Origin: JBKCUI01 sp052161605 | GTDB taxonomy: Bacteria > Planctomycetota > Planctomycetia > Pirellulales > Pirellulaceae | Direction: 5' to 3' (one strand) | Assembly: GCA_052161605.1 (NCBI GenBank) | Contig: CP197409.1 | DNA length: 64,000 bases | Shown: piece after piece, positions 9,017 through 18,442 of the stretch | Numbering within the stretch: position 1 is the stretch's first letter | How the letters are laid out: each line of letters starts with the position of its first letter | The notes under the pieces: generated by a model | The model's input: only the letters and a program-made list of their open reading frames with translations | Databases searched by the model: none | Told to the model about the DNA's origin: nothing | Program-made: the position numbers and the translations under genes

Positions 9017-9616
9017 GGCTTACTATCCCAAGAATTTGAAAATGAATCGTTTTCTTGACGATGCTGGGGCTTGTCGTCGTCATCTCACTGCTTGAAGAAA
9101 TCGATCGTTCCATTCCAAAACGGTTGAGGCTTCCGCGTCGGGAGCATAAGTAACGGTTGGGTATCGATGACTCTTACTGTTCGCAAGACATGGCAAGTGT
9201 AGAATGAGAACACAAGACCAAGGCGTAAAGCTTTTCCTATCTTGTTACAATCCGGATTGCACTACTTCGTAGAAACGCTACCGCTAGGTTAAACCGTCGT
9301 CAGGTTGCATTTAGACGACTTTTGTTCTTCAAAATCACCGGGATCCACCTAAAATGGCAAGCAACACTGGGTGCTTGATTGCGCATCAAAACGACACTGA
9401 GATCACTAGATTTGGCACACTGGCGAATCTTTTTGACACACTACTAACGAAAAACATCGCGACGGTTTCAAATCACAAGGTATCGTTTCAGGTGGGACAA
9501 GACGAATTTATTGTGTTTCGATCCGAGCAACGACCCTGGAATGCCATCGATTCTAAAGCTTGCTCGGTAGTAAAATTTTCGCTCATCGTCGTGCCAATTA
9601 TACAAGGAAGGTAAAC
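9017..9616. other. 600-base intergenic region, no supported gene
   Basis: Divergent spacer between the chemoreceptor and the next membrane protein. An open frame 9354-9614 (86 codons) has no ribosome-binding site, no recognisable family and ends just before a well-supported start, so it is not called. A TG-extended -10-like sequence reads TGTTACAAT at 9243-9251 (+ strand) without a convincing -35. An imperfect hairpin GTCGTC (9296-9301)/GACGAC (9314-9319) is followed by TTTTG. These are weak regulatory candidates. Confidence 0.4.
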
Positions 9617-10723
9617 ATGGTAAATGGTGCTCGAGTCCGGATTGCCTGCGTCTTTGGCATGCTTGTTTTCAGTGCACTCTCTCACGTTGCCTTTTCAAGC
9701 TCTCCTCCAAGTGACACGTTGGAAGCCAAGGCCGCCGATTTTTCCAGGCAGCTGTCTACTGCAGAATGGCTCGGGCCCATGTCAGCAGTAGCGTTGTCAC
9801 CATTCTTTGGGCTGACTTGCTTATCGGGACTCGCGACTTACGGTCCTGATTGGGCAACACAGAACAGCCTCCTGCTAGGCGATACAGGCCCAATGAACAA
9901 CCCGGTACTTTTTTGGGTGATGTTCTCGTTAACCATTGTCACCAGTCTGCCACGCTTTACGAAACTCAGTAAACCTCTGGCGTTGCTAGCAGAAACTTTG
10001 GAATCCTATTCGGCGATTATTATCCTGATCGCGATAAAGTTTTCACCCTTGATTGGTGTTTCCTCCGGCGAACCGGAAGTGGCTAGTCAATTTGGTGAAC
10101 CACTAGTGCATGCAGGAATTGGGGCGTTAAGTGCGGACATCATGTTTTCAATTGTTGCGGCTACCAACATCATCGTTATCAACACCATAAAACTGAGCTG
10201 CGAGTTTTTTGTTTGGCTAATCCCTATTCCGTTTGTTGACAGTATCTTCGAGACGATCAACAAGACTGCTTGTGCAACGCTCGCTATCCTCTATGCCTAT
10301 TCACCGATTTCCGCGTTGCTTGTGAATTTTGTTCTTTTCCTGGCCTGTGCACTAATATTCGTTCAGGTGACACGCTACCTGAGATACTTCAAATACCTTT
10401 ACGTTTTCCCGGTTTTACGGTCCGCTGTGGGGTACAACGAATCCGAGTCCAAATCCTTCTCAGGATTCCTTACCCAGCGTTGGCGGCAGTTACCTAGCAA
10501 AACCGAACTTCAATTGATCCGGGTAAGTGGTGATCGATTGGAAGTGAACTATCCAACATGGCTCACAACTTACCCGAAAGGGATAGCGGCTATTAAGCAG
10601 ATTGAATCATCAGCTCTGTGCGACAAGCTGACAATTCTTCTAGAAGGTGAAAGGCTCGTCTTGGAGGTCCGAAAGGGTATTTTTCCTAAGACTGCAGAGA
10701 CGGCAGTTGCTCTCGGAAGCTAA
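9617..10723 (+). CDS. Multi-pass membrane protein of unknown function
   Basis: The ATG at 9617 is preceded by AAGGAAGG (9604-9611) at good spacing, so it is preferred over a TTG 57 bases upstream; the product is 368 residues. An N-terminal signal-like segment (about 8-27) is followed by a lumenal/periplasmic stretch, then at least five hydrophobic segments up to about residue 255. A soluble, slightly basic C-terminal domain of ~110 residues follows. I do not recognise the family. The stop codon overlaps the stop of the convergent DUF1501 gene by four bases. There is no operon partner. Confidence 0.75.
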   Translation: MVNGARVRIACVFGMLVFSALSHVAFSSSPPSDTLEAKAADFSRQLSTAEWLGPMSAVALSPFFGLTCLSGLATYGPDWATQNSLLLGDTGPMNNPVLFWVMFSLTIVTSLPRFTKLSKPLALLAETLESYSAIIILIAIKFSPLIGVSSGEPEVASQFGEPLVHAGIGALSADIMFSIVAATNIIVINTIKLSCEFFVWLIPIPFVDSIFETINKTACATLAILYAYSPISALLVNFVLFLACALIFVQVTRYLRYFKYLYVFPVLRSAVGYNESESKSFSGFLTQRWRQLPSKTELQLIRVSGDRLEVNYPTWLTTYPKGIAAIKQIESSALCDKLTILLEGERLVLEVRKGIFPKTAETAVALGS

Positions 10724-12198
10724 CTTAGTATCTCGCTTATGACATGCCCCTCGACGTTGGTTAAGCGTCTGTCCAAACCATTATGCCGGAATGTTAAACG
10801 GGTATGGTCCATTCCGAGCAAATGCAGAATGGTGGCGTTGAAATCATAGAGGGGATGGATATGGTCCACCGCTTTCCAGCCTAGATCATCGGTCGCTCCG
10901 TGACTAATCCCCTTCTTTACACCAGCTCCGGCCAACCAACAGGTGAAGCCATCGGGGTTATGATCACGCCCTTGTGATCCTTTTTGAAACATCGGCATCC
11001 GGCCAAACTCGGTACACCATACTACCAACGTATCCTCCAGCATGCCTCGCTGTTTCAAGTCCCTGTACAACGCAGCCACGGGTTGGTCCATGATCCCTGC
11101 ATGGCGATCATACTGTTCCTTTAGCTTATTGTGGCCATCCCAGTTCAGCTCACCTCCACTTGCGTACGACCCGTTGAACAACTGAACGAACCGAACTCCA
11201 CTTTCCAGTAATCGCCGCGCTAAGATGCAGTTTTTAGCAAAAGCCGCTTTGGTAGGATTCTCGACACTGTCTGCTCCATAATCTCTCAGGACATAAGCTG
11301 GCTCATTCGAGAGGTCCATCACATCGGGTACGCTCAGCTGCATCTTGGCCGCTAACTCATAACTGGCGACTCTTGCTGCTAGTTTATCTTCGCCCGCATA
11401 CACGCTATCGTGTTGGTGGTTGAGTTGTCGCAGCAATTCCAATACGGCTTGGTCCTCAGCAATAGACAGATTCGGGGCCTTGAGATTGCGAATCGGCTGA
11501 TTGGAACTGAACGTCGTTGCCTGAAACGCAGCAGGCAAAAAGCCAGGCCCCCAGTTATTGGATCCGTTCTGCGGGACACCGCGTGGATCGGGGATTGCGA
11601 CATAGGCGGGTAGGTTCTCATTCTCGCTTCCCAACGCGTATGTTACCCAAGCCCCCAAGCTCGGAAAACCATCCAGAACAGAGCCGGTCGATAGAAAGTT
11701 TTCAGCTGGTCCATGAGTGTTACTGGTGCTAGTCAAGGAATGCAAGAATGCGAACTCGTCCGTCAATTCCGCCAAATGAGGAATCATCTCGGAGACCATT
11801 TTCCCGGTCTGGCCACGAGGTTTGAACGCATACTGCGGTTTCGCCAACTCGCCTGCTGGTCCCTGGAACGTAACCGCAGGACCATTTTCCAATAACTGTC
11901 CATCGCGTCGAGCGAGCTCCGGTTTGTAGTCCCAGGTTTCTAGCTGACTGACCGCTCCTGCACAAAAAATCACGAGCACTTTTTTTGCTTTTGCGGGAAA
12001 GTGAGAGGAACGCGAAGCATAGGGACGCGACGGATCGATACTGTCAGACTCCGTAGCCAGAAGATTGTCCTGTTGAAGCAAACTCGTCAGCGCGACAGCG
12101 CTCAACCCGCTCACAGTATCGCTTAGAAAACGGCGGCGATCGAGCCAGCTGAGATAGATGGGATTTGGATTCGTTGCGACTTGACTTCGGTGATTCAT
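10720..12198 (-). CDS. DUF1501 family protein (sulfatase-like fold), Tat-exported
   Basis: A 492-residue DUF1501 protein. The N-terminus has a twin-arginine type signal around LDRRRFLSDTVSGLSAVAL. The mature part contains the VIFCAGAVSQLETWDYKP and WCTEFGRMP...GRDHNPDGFTCW segments typical of DUF1501, a relative of the alkaline phosphatase/sulfatase superfamily. It lies 27 bases downstream of a PSD1 gene on the same strand, the usual pairing in planctomycetes, so they are almost certainly co-transcribed. A role in degradation of complex (possibly sulfated) polysaccharide has been proposed for such pairs, but no substrate is established. Confidence 0.9.
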   Translation of the reverse strand: MNHRSQVATNPNPIYLSWLDRRRFLSDTVSGLSAVALTSLLQQDNLLATESDSIDPSRPYASRSSHFPAKAKKVLVIFCAGAVSQLETWDYKPELARRDGQLLENGPAVTFQGPAGELAKPQYAFKPRGQTGKMVSEMIPHLAELTDEFAFLHSLTSTSNTHGPAENFLSTGSVLDGFPSLGAWVTYALGSENENLPAYVAIPDPRGVPQNGSNNWGPGFLPAAFQATTFSSNQPIRNLKAPNLSIAEDQAVLELLRQLNHQHDSVYAGEDKLAARVASYELAAKMQLSVPDVMDLSNEPAYVLRDYGADSVENPTKAAFAKNCILARRLLESGVRFVQLFNGSYASGGELNWDGHNKLKEQYDRHAGIMDQPVAALYRDLKQRGMLEDTLVVWCTEFGRMPMFQKGSQGRDHNPDGFTCWLAGAGVKKGISHGATDDLGWKAVDHIHPLYDFNATILHLLGMDHTRLTFRHNGLDRRLTNVEGHVISEILS

Positions 12199-12225
12199 TT
12201 GGATCTTACCTTGCTATCCGGAATG

Positions 12226-15054
12226 CTAATGAAGGTACAAGTACTCGTTGCTATTAAACAACGCTCGACAAAGCAACGCCAAACCATGCTGACTCACGTA
12301 GGGACGTGCGATCTCGATCTCTTGAGCTGAAGGAAATCGACCAAGTATGCGTTTATAGATCTCTGAAATGTTACTCACAGTTTTATCTGAATCCACCGCA
12401 TCGCTAGTTGATGAAGACACAATGGATTTGTCTAAGCTCGATGACACTTCTAGAACAATGGAACTATTCAGGAGATTTAACGCTTGAATGGGTGTCGTGG
12501 ACTCTCGACGTATCGGTAAACTCTGTCCTCCGTCAGGACAATCGAATGCACCGAATACCGCGTCTCGTTCCCTGCGTACCCTATGCGCAAAAATCATCCT
12601 CCTGTTATTGGTCCCGAGAAGTTTCTCAATCGGTTCGAAACCTGTTAAGCCACCTCGCTTATCAAATAGGTCAAAGCCAGAGCCTCCCATGGTCAAAGAT
12701 AATTGTCCGGTCGATGCCAGCAACGAGTCTCGTAGCGTTTCACCTTCCAGGCGACGCATCGGGTAACGCCACAACAGACGGACCTCGGAGTCCAGATTGT
12801 TTCCCGCCTCATGCGGGACCGAGCTTTGACGATAGGTTGACGAAAGCACGATCTCCCGGTGCATGGCTTTGATCGACCATCCCGAACGCTGAAACCGATC
12901 AGCAAGATAATCTAAAAGTTCCAGATGAGAGGGGGGGCTGCCATTGCGACCGAAATCGTTTGAGGTTTCCACAAGGCCCACACCAAAGTGAGATTGCCAA
13001 ATTCGATTCACCATGACACGAGCAGTCAACGGATTTTCTTTGCTCGCGATCCATGCTGCCAATGTCCTCCGTCGCTCGATTTCGCTCACAGCCGAATCCA
13101 AACCCAAGTTACCAAAGATGTTTGGAATAGATGGGGGAACGGGTTGCTGCGGTTGCTCTGGATCGCCGCGACGCAACAATCGAATGTCGTCTGGATTTCG
13201 AAAAACACCTGCAAAAACGGGACGTCCGCCGTCGGGATTGCTGCGGATCTCTGCGAGAATTACGTCGTACTCTTGCTGCATGACATCGATTTGAAGTTCA
13301 CTCGATTGCAATCCTTCCACCTGGATGATTGGATACTGCGGCCCGCCCTCATCGTACTGCGCACGATCGGTATGATCACTTAGCAAAAACCAGTTATCGT
13401 CACCCAATGCTCCTTCGATCCGGTACTGAATCGGGAGTCGATCAGAGTACTCGCGAAAACGATCGCGTCCCCAATCGACTCGCTCTACCTCGGTCGCTTC
13501 TCCTAGTTGGATTTCGATCCAGCCACCACCAACTTCATTAGACATCCAGCTTCTAGAATTGCCAAACTGCCCGTCGTTAACAAATCGCAATTCATGGCGA
13601 TCTGGCGTGGTATTGCTGCCAGATGCAATCACCTTTACCCTATCAGTCGCCCGAGCAACGTTCATTCCATGGGAGTCGAAAATTTGAAGCTCATCAATGC
13701 ATGGCTCAAGTCGATTGGTCGCCAGTACGGTAAAGCGAACGCGATCGACGCGACGAGACGGAAAACGATCAATGTTGTGGCGTGCGTTGACGGAAGGACG
13801 TTGAGCACCAGATTGGAAGAGCGGAACATGCTCGGCTAAGCGACGATTGAGTTCCGCGAATCTGACTCGAAGATCAGAGGCTCGCTCGTCAGCATCTGCA
13901 TCCTTTATGATCCTATCCTCATATTCGACACCGGCTACAAAAGCTTGCATGCCAAAGTAATCGACCTGACTTACGGGATCGAATTTGTGGTTGTGACAAC
14001 GTGCACAGCCAATGGAAAGACCGAGGAACGTTTGGCCTATGTTGACCACGATTTCATCCAAGGCATCTTGGCGAGCCAGTCGTTTGGATGGCTCATCCTG
14101 TCCAATCTGGCCAGGCAGTAAAACGGAAGCAGTGATCAAGAACCCGGTCGCTGCATCATGGCCGGTCGAATCCCCCGCAATTTGTTGTTGGATAAACGAA
14201 TCGTAGGGAGTGTCGTTGTTAAATGACTCAATGACATAATCGCGGTAGGGCCAGGCATTCGGACGTTCCGTATTGACTTCAAAACCATGGGTATCAGCAT
14301 ACCGCACGACGTCAAGCCAATGCTGCGCAAACCGCTCGCCATAACGAGGAGACGCCAACAACCGCTCCACAACTTGTTCATACGCGTCAGCATCTGTGGA
14401 CGAATCGAATGCGACTATCTCGTCCCATGAAGGTGGTAGACCAGTGAGGTCCAGGGTGACTCTTTTGAGCCAAGCGCGGCGCGAGGCCTCGGGGCTATGC
14501 TTCAGCCCCACGTTGTCGAGTTGCTTGGCGATGAACAAATCTAACGGTGAACGAGCCCGTGCCATAAACTGCCCGTGCTTAGACCAATCTCCTAGCAGAC
14601 TTGCTACCGTCGTGTCTCTGGGAGGCTGAAATGCCCAGTGATCGAGAGGATCAGCTATCTCGACTTCGTCGATACCATCTGGCCATTGAGCTCCTTGTTC
14701 GAGCCATCGTCTGATGATGTCGATCTCGTCGGGCGATAATGGCGGGCCATCGGGAGGCATGTGAGTTTCGTGCGACTGGTCACTTATAACTTGCAACAAG
14801 AGGCTATCATCGGAACTCTCCTGAATCAACTTGGTCCCATAGAGTTCACCTCCCGAGAAAGCCGATGCTTTATGGTCCAGTCTAAGACTGCTACTAGGCT
14901 GATCTCCGGAGTGGCAAGCATAGCAATGCTCCTGAAAAATGGGGCGAACGTCTTTCACAAAATCTACAGTCACGGGCTCTTGGGCCGACAGTAGACTCAT
15001 GCATGCTGCAAAGCAAACGTTGGCGATGGAAGCGACAATCGTAGCACGAACCAT
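12226..15054 (-). CDS. PSD1 and planctomycete cytochrome C (PSCyt1/DUF1549/DUF1553) protein
   Basis: A 942-residue secreted protein with a signal peptide (about 1-24). The PSCyt1 domain has the haem c motif CYACH (44-48). DUF1549 follows, with LTGLPPSWDE, RYGERFAQHWLDVVRYADT and a second haem-type motif CARCH (350-354). About residues 425-560 contain an insertion with FTVLATNRLEPCIDELQIFD and GGGWIEIQLG that looks like a discoidin (F5/8 type C) carbohydrate-binding module. The C-terminal DUF1553/PSD1 domain carries LTARVMVNRIWQSHFG and ends with the usual FNSNEYLYLH. Two CxxCH motifs imply covalent haem and an electron-transfer role. It precedes a DUF1501 gene by 27 bases, and the two probably form an operon. 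Confidence 0.92.
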   Translation of the reverse strand: MVRATIVASIANVCFAACMSLLSAQEPVTVDFVKDVRPIFQEHCYACHSGDQPSSSLRLDHKASAFSGGELYGTKLIQESSDDSLLLQVISDQSHETHMPPDGPPLSPDEIDIIRRWLEQGAQWPDGIDEVEIADPLDHWAFQPPRDTTVASLLGDWSKHGQFMARARSPLDLFIAKQLDNVGLKHSPEASRRAWLKRVTLDLTGLPPSWDEIVAFDSSTDADAYEQVVERLLASPRYGERFAQHWLDVVRYADTHGFEVNTERPNAWPYRDYVIESFNNDTPYDSFIQQQIAGDSTGHDAATGFLITASVLLPGQIGQDEPSKRLARQDALDEIVVNIGQTFLGLSIGCARCHNHKFDPVSQVDYFGMQAFVAGVEYEDRIIKDADADERASDLRVRFAELNRRLAEHVPLFQSGAQRPSVNARHNIDRFPSRRVDRVRFTVLATNRLEPCIDELQIFDSHGMNVARATDRVKVIASGSNTTPDRHELRFVNDGQFGNSRSWMSNEVGGGWIEIQLGEATEVERVDWGRDRFREYSDRLPIQYRIEGALGDDNWFLLSDHTDRAQYDEGGPQYPIIQVEGLQSSELQIDVMQQEYDVILAEIRSNPDGGRPVFAGVFRNPDDIRLLRRGDPEQPQQPVPPSIPNIFGNLGLDSAVSEIERRRTLAAWIASKENPLTARVMVNRIWQSHFGVGLVETSNDFGRNGSPPSHLELLDYLADRFQRSGWSIKAMHREIVLSSTYRQSSVPHEAGNNLDSEVRLLWRYPMRRLEGETLRDSLLASTGQLSLTMGGSGFDLFDKRGGLTGFEPIEKLLGTNNRRMIFAHRVRRERDAVFGAFDCPDGGQSLPIRRESTTPIQALNLLNSSIVLEVSSSLDKSIVSSSTSDAVDSDKTVSNISEIYKRILGRFPSAQEIEIARPYVSQHGLALLCRALFNSNEYLYLH

Positions 15055-15179
15055 GAGACAAGTAGGAGGGGTATGGCAGGTGTTCGAGGCGGGTAATTAA
15101 CCGCGACATTATAACATCCCGAGCATTCCGAAGGGGGCGAATAAGACCAAAAATCGCTCCCCATTGTCCTTCCCGCTCA

Positions 15180-17591
15180 CTAAAGTTCTGCATCACGGAC
15201 GTACTTATTCAGCCACAGAACCATCTCAGCGTGGGTGTGAAGCACAGATTGGCGCGCGACGTAACCATGACTCTCGTAGGGTAGCATGACCAATCGAGTG
15301 TTCCCGCCATTGCCTTTTACTGCTTGGTACATCCGTTGCGATTGGATTGGGAAAGTCCCGGAATTGTTGTCATCTTCCCCGTGTATCAACAAGATAGGAG
15401 CCTTGATTCGATCTGCATACATGAAGGGAGAAACCTTTTCGTACACCTCCTTGGCATCCCATATGGGGCGACGTTCCGATTGGAATCCAAAGGGAGTTAG
15501 CGTTCGGTTGTATGCTCCGCTTCGCGCGATCCCGGCCTTGAACAAGTCGCTGTGCGCGAGGAGGTTCGCGGTCATAAACGCTCCGTAGCTATGTCCTCCC
15601 ACAGCGACGCGATTTCGATCTGCCACTCCGAGTTCGACAGCATGATCGATGGCCGCTTGCGCTGCGTCAACGATTTGCTCGATAAAGGTATCGTTCATGG
15701 TCTCAGGGTCGCCAATGATGGGCATGGTGGCGTTGTCCATGATCGCATACCCTTGGGTCAGCAAGGAAAGATGGCTTATACCACTGATTCGGGTGAAAGA
15801 TGAGGGAGTTGCGGACACTTGTCCAGCCGTCGCCGCATCATTGAATTCGAGCGGATACGCCCAAACCAATAGAGGTAGCTTGGTTCCCGGTTTATAGTCT
15901 GCTGGCAAATAAAGTGTTGCGGACAAAGGCACACCATCGGCGCGTTGGTACTTGACGACCTGTTTGCTAATCTTTCGCACTTGTGGCGTTGGATCTTGAA
16001 AATCGGTCAACGCGATTTCCGAGTTGTCCGATAAGTCTTTCAGGAAATAGTTTGGCGGCGTGGTAGTCGATTCGCGACGAGTAATAAACCGTGGAGCATG
16101 GCTCGAGGATCCCGGTATGACGGTTACGACACTTTCGAGCGTGCCAGGTGCGCACCTCCAAAGGCGTTCGGTTTCCAGGGTAACTAAATTCTTCCGGTCA
16201 AGAAAAGGCAGGTTACCCTCCGGGCTTGCACCTGCACCGGCCATGTAAACCCAATCGCCATCTTGGATAACCACTGGTGCGCCGTTTTCGTTAGGCTTGG
16301 TAATCATTCGCCCTGGATCTCCGTAGGCATCCCGCTGGTTGCGATCGATGATGGTTCTCGGCGGAGCGTCGTATTGGTTCGCTTGGTAGAGCAACGATCT
16401 GATCCAGCGGCGATCCCGATCGTACTCTGTTGTCATCATCAAACCAGGATCTGAAAAGAAGGTGCCTCCTGAAAACCGATGCTCAACTTTTACTAGCAGT
16501 TCAGGCGGAGATTGAAAAGGCGCAGCCAGTCGTTTAAGTTGTTCACGGAAAGGAACTTTGTTCTTGGGATCTCCTTCGTCTAGTGCTTCTGTCCAGACCA
16601 AGGTTGCAGGGGCGTGCGGGTCCCAACGAATCGCTCTTCGTCCGAGTCGAACACCTTCGATGGGAATATTTTCTTCGAGAGGCACATCGGCAACTCGATA
16701 GACTTCGTCGCCGCTCCAATCCACCACGCTGATCGTTTTTGGGAACGAGCCGACCGTTAACTGATACGAGTACGGTTTCGCAAGGGCTGTTGTTAGGAAT
16801 AGCGAGCCATCGGGTGAAGCGTCAGCATCTAAAAGAATGGCTGGTTTGCCGATCCATCGTGCGGGTTGGTTTGGAGTGAGAACAGCTAATTGCACCTTAC
16901 CAAAATAGTCAAACAACTCTTCATCGTGTGGATTTGTCAGCAAGTTCTGAAACGTTCGCGCGGGTGATTTATTGCCGAACGATTCTTGAACCGTTGGCCC
17001 CACTGGAGCGCGAGGCTTGGCAGGCTCTTCTCCTCGCGCGGTGGGTACAGTTGCACAGAGTACGCTTTTGCCGTCGGGCATCCACTCGAATTCGAATAGC
17101 ACTGTGGATAAACGATCGGTTAGCAAAATCGGACAATTAGGCTCCTCTACGGACATCCACCATAGTTCTTGATTCGCATCCCGCTGAACGACGTAGACAA
17201 GGCAATCGGAAGTATGGGACCAGCTCAAGCTCGAGATCTTGACAGGGGCATCTATCGGAATTGTTACCGGCGCAGCGTCTGGTTTTTCTAGTAGCCGAAT
17301 CGACAGACCACGGTAGAAGCTTGTTTGAAAAGAGCTGTTGTTGGCGGGATCGATTCGCATGCCTGCAAGCGGAACCGCTCTTCGTGCCAAATCCTCGATC
17401 TCGGGCATAGCATCGCGCTCGAGAAAAACGAGCCAGCGGGAGTCCGGGCTGAGTGAAAGGGTAGGTTCTGGCTTGGCGTCGATGATATCGACGATCTCTT
17501 TAGGAGGAAGCAGGTAGCCATCGTTGGCGAAAGTGGGACTCAAGTTCATTGCAGCCGTGCTAAGAAATGCGAAAATGGCAATAAGTTTCAT
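15180..17591 (-). CDS. S9 family (prolyl oligopeptidase-type) serine peptidase
   Basis: With the ATG at 17591 (a TTG two codons earlier is also possible) the product is 803 residues. It has a signal peptide ending near SPTFA. The N-terminal ~550 residues form a beta-propeller-like region. The C-terminal alpha/beta hydrolase domain has the nucleophile elbow GGHSYGAF, the acid in HGEDDNNSG and the histidine in PYESHGY. This arrangement and the length fit the acylaminoacyl-peptidase/glutamyl endopeptidase (S9C/S9D) branch. It acts outside the cytoplasm on peptides. It stands alone: 125 bases separate it from the PSD1 gene downstream, and a divergent gene lies upstream. Confidence 0.92.
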   Translation of the reverse strand: MKLIAIFAFLSTAAMNLSPTFANDGYLLPPKEIVDIIDAKPEPTLSLSPDSRWLVFLERDAMPEIEDLARRAVPLAGMRIDPANNSSFQTSFYRGLSIRLLEKPDAAPVTIPIDAPVKISSLSWSHTSDCLVYVVQRDANQELWWMSVEEPNCPILLTDRLSTVLFEFEWMPDGKSVLCATVPTARGEEPAKPRAPVGPTVQESFGNKSPARTFQNLLTNPHDEELFDYFGKVQLAVLTPNQPARWIGKPAILLDADASPDGSLFLTTALAKPYSYQLTVGSFPKTISVVDWSGDEVYRVADVPLEENIPIEGVRLGRRAIRWDPHAPATLVWTEALDEGDPKNKVPFREQLKRLAAPFQSPPELLVKVEHRFSGGTFFSDPGLMMTTEYDRDRRWIRSLLYQANQYDAPPRTIIDRNQRDAYGDPGRMITKPNENGAPVVIQDGDWVYMAGAGASPEGNLPFLDRKNLVTLETERLWRCAPGTLESVVTVIPGSSSHAPRFITRRESTTTPPNYFLKDLSDNSEIALTDFQDPTPQVRKISKQVVKYQRADGVPLSATLYLPADYKPGTKLPLLVWAYPLEFNDAATAGQVSATPSSFTRISGISHLSLLTQGYAIMDNATMPIIGDPETMNDTFIEQIVDAAQAAIDHAVELGVADRNRVAVGGHSYGAFMTANLLAHSDLFKAGIARSGAYNRTLTPFGFQSERRPIWDAKEVYEKVSPFMYADRIKAPILLIHGEDDNNSGTFPIQSQRMYQAVKGNGGNTRLVMLPYESHGYVARQSVLHTHAEMVLWLNKYVRDAEL

Positions 17592-17829
17592 GATCAAAAC
17601 AATCGTGATGGGTGACTTTACCGAATAATCCGATTATGACGAGTCCTTTCGGTAAATGGTATGGGTTCTCAGGCTTCTAAGTATTTCTTTCTGCGAATCT
17701 CTTTGACAAAATCGAATTTGTTCAAGTCGCTTCTTTAACAGCCAATGGGTCCTGGATACATTGGATGGAGTCAAAACCACGAGCGGGTTGATCTGCCCAT
17801 CGTGAATCCACTACAGGAACGTATTGCGT

Positions 17830-18402
17830 ATGTCTCAATCGCTACCAGCCGAAACCGAAGTTGACCTGCTTCTCCGAAACGCACAATTGCGCGATGAGTT
17901 AGAACCCTACCTTGACGAATCGGTGGATTTGGTCAGCTTACAACACATGTCTCTCGCTGAAGAGAACGAATTTTTGGCCTCGATACTTGCGTGGGAGCGA
18001 GCACCGACGCTGCCTATCAGCCAGTGGTTCGAGCCAGAACTAAAATTGCCGAACCCCGAGCATTTGACCGACGGGCAAGTTCACTCGATCCTGTGGCAGA
18101 CCATAGAGCAGCTTTACGATCAACGAGTGGTTCTTGACTTAACGGATCATCTAAGCGATCGACAACTGTACTGCCTGATCGCGAGAGATATTTTACCCTC
18201 ATTCGAAAAGAGGATCGCTGACCATCGCAATTTCTTGCATTGGCATTGCCTCGAGGAGAATGACATGGATTGTTGGCTCAAGTACTATGCAACAGACGTT
18301 GAGCGAGAACAATGGGAGATGGAGACGGGATTGGAACTGCCCGAGCGTGAGGAGCTTCCCTTTCCGCGTAAAATGCCACGACGTCCCAATAATATGGGCT
18401 AG
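17830..18402 (+). CDS. Conserved-looking protein of unknown function
   Basis: The ATG at 17830 has AGGAA about ten bases upstream and is preferred over a TTG at 17824; the product is 190 residues. It is soluble and acidic, rich in leucine, glutamate and aromatic residues, without signal or membrane segment. The middle contains LTDGQVHSILWQTIEQLYDQ and LSDRQLYCLIARDIL, which look helical. The tail is basic (PRKMPRRPNN). I do not recognise the family. It is divergent from the S9 peptidase and convergent with the HtrA gene. Confidence 0.65.
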   Translation: MSQSLPAETEVDLLLRNAQLRDELEPYLDESVDLVSLQHMSLAEENEFLASILAWERAPTLPISQWFEPELKLPNPEHLTDGQVHSILWQTIEQLYDQRVVLDLTDHLSDRQLYCLIARDILPSFEKRIADHRNFLHWHCLEENDMDCWLKYYATDVEREQWEMETGLELPEREELPFPRKMPRRPNNMG

Positions 18403-18442
18403 CACTCGACAGTACCGATCAGCCGAGGGCAAACTTTGAGAC

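Noticed and set aside
9354..9614. An 86-codon frame before the membrane protein at 9617
   Set aside because: No ribosome-binding site or recognisable sequence; it overlaps the Shine-Dalgarno region of the supported gene.
12408..14994. Many + strand frames of 60-154 codons opposite the PSD1 gene
   Set aside because: They are antisense shadows of a well-supported 942-residue gene.
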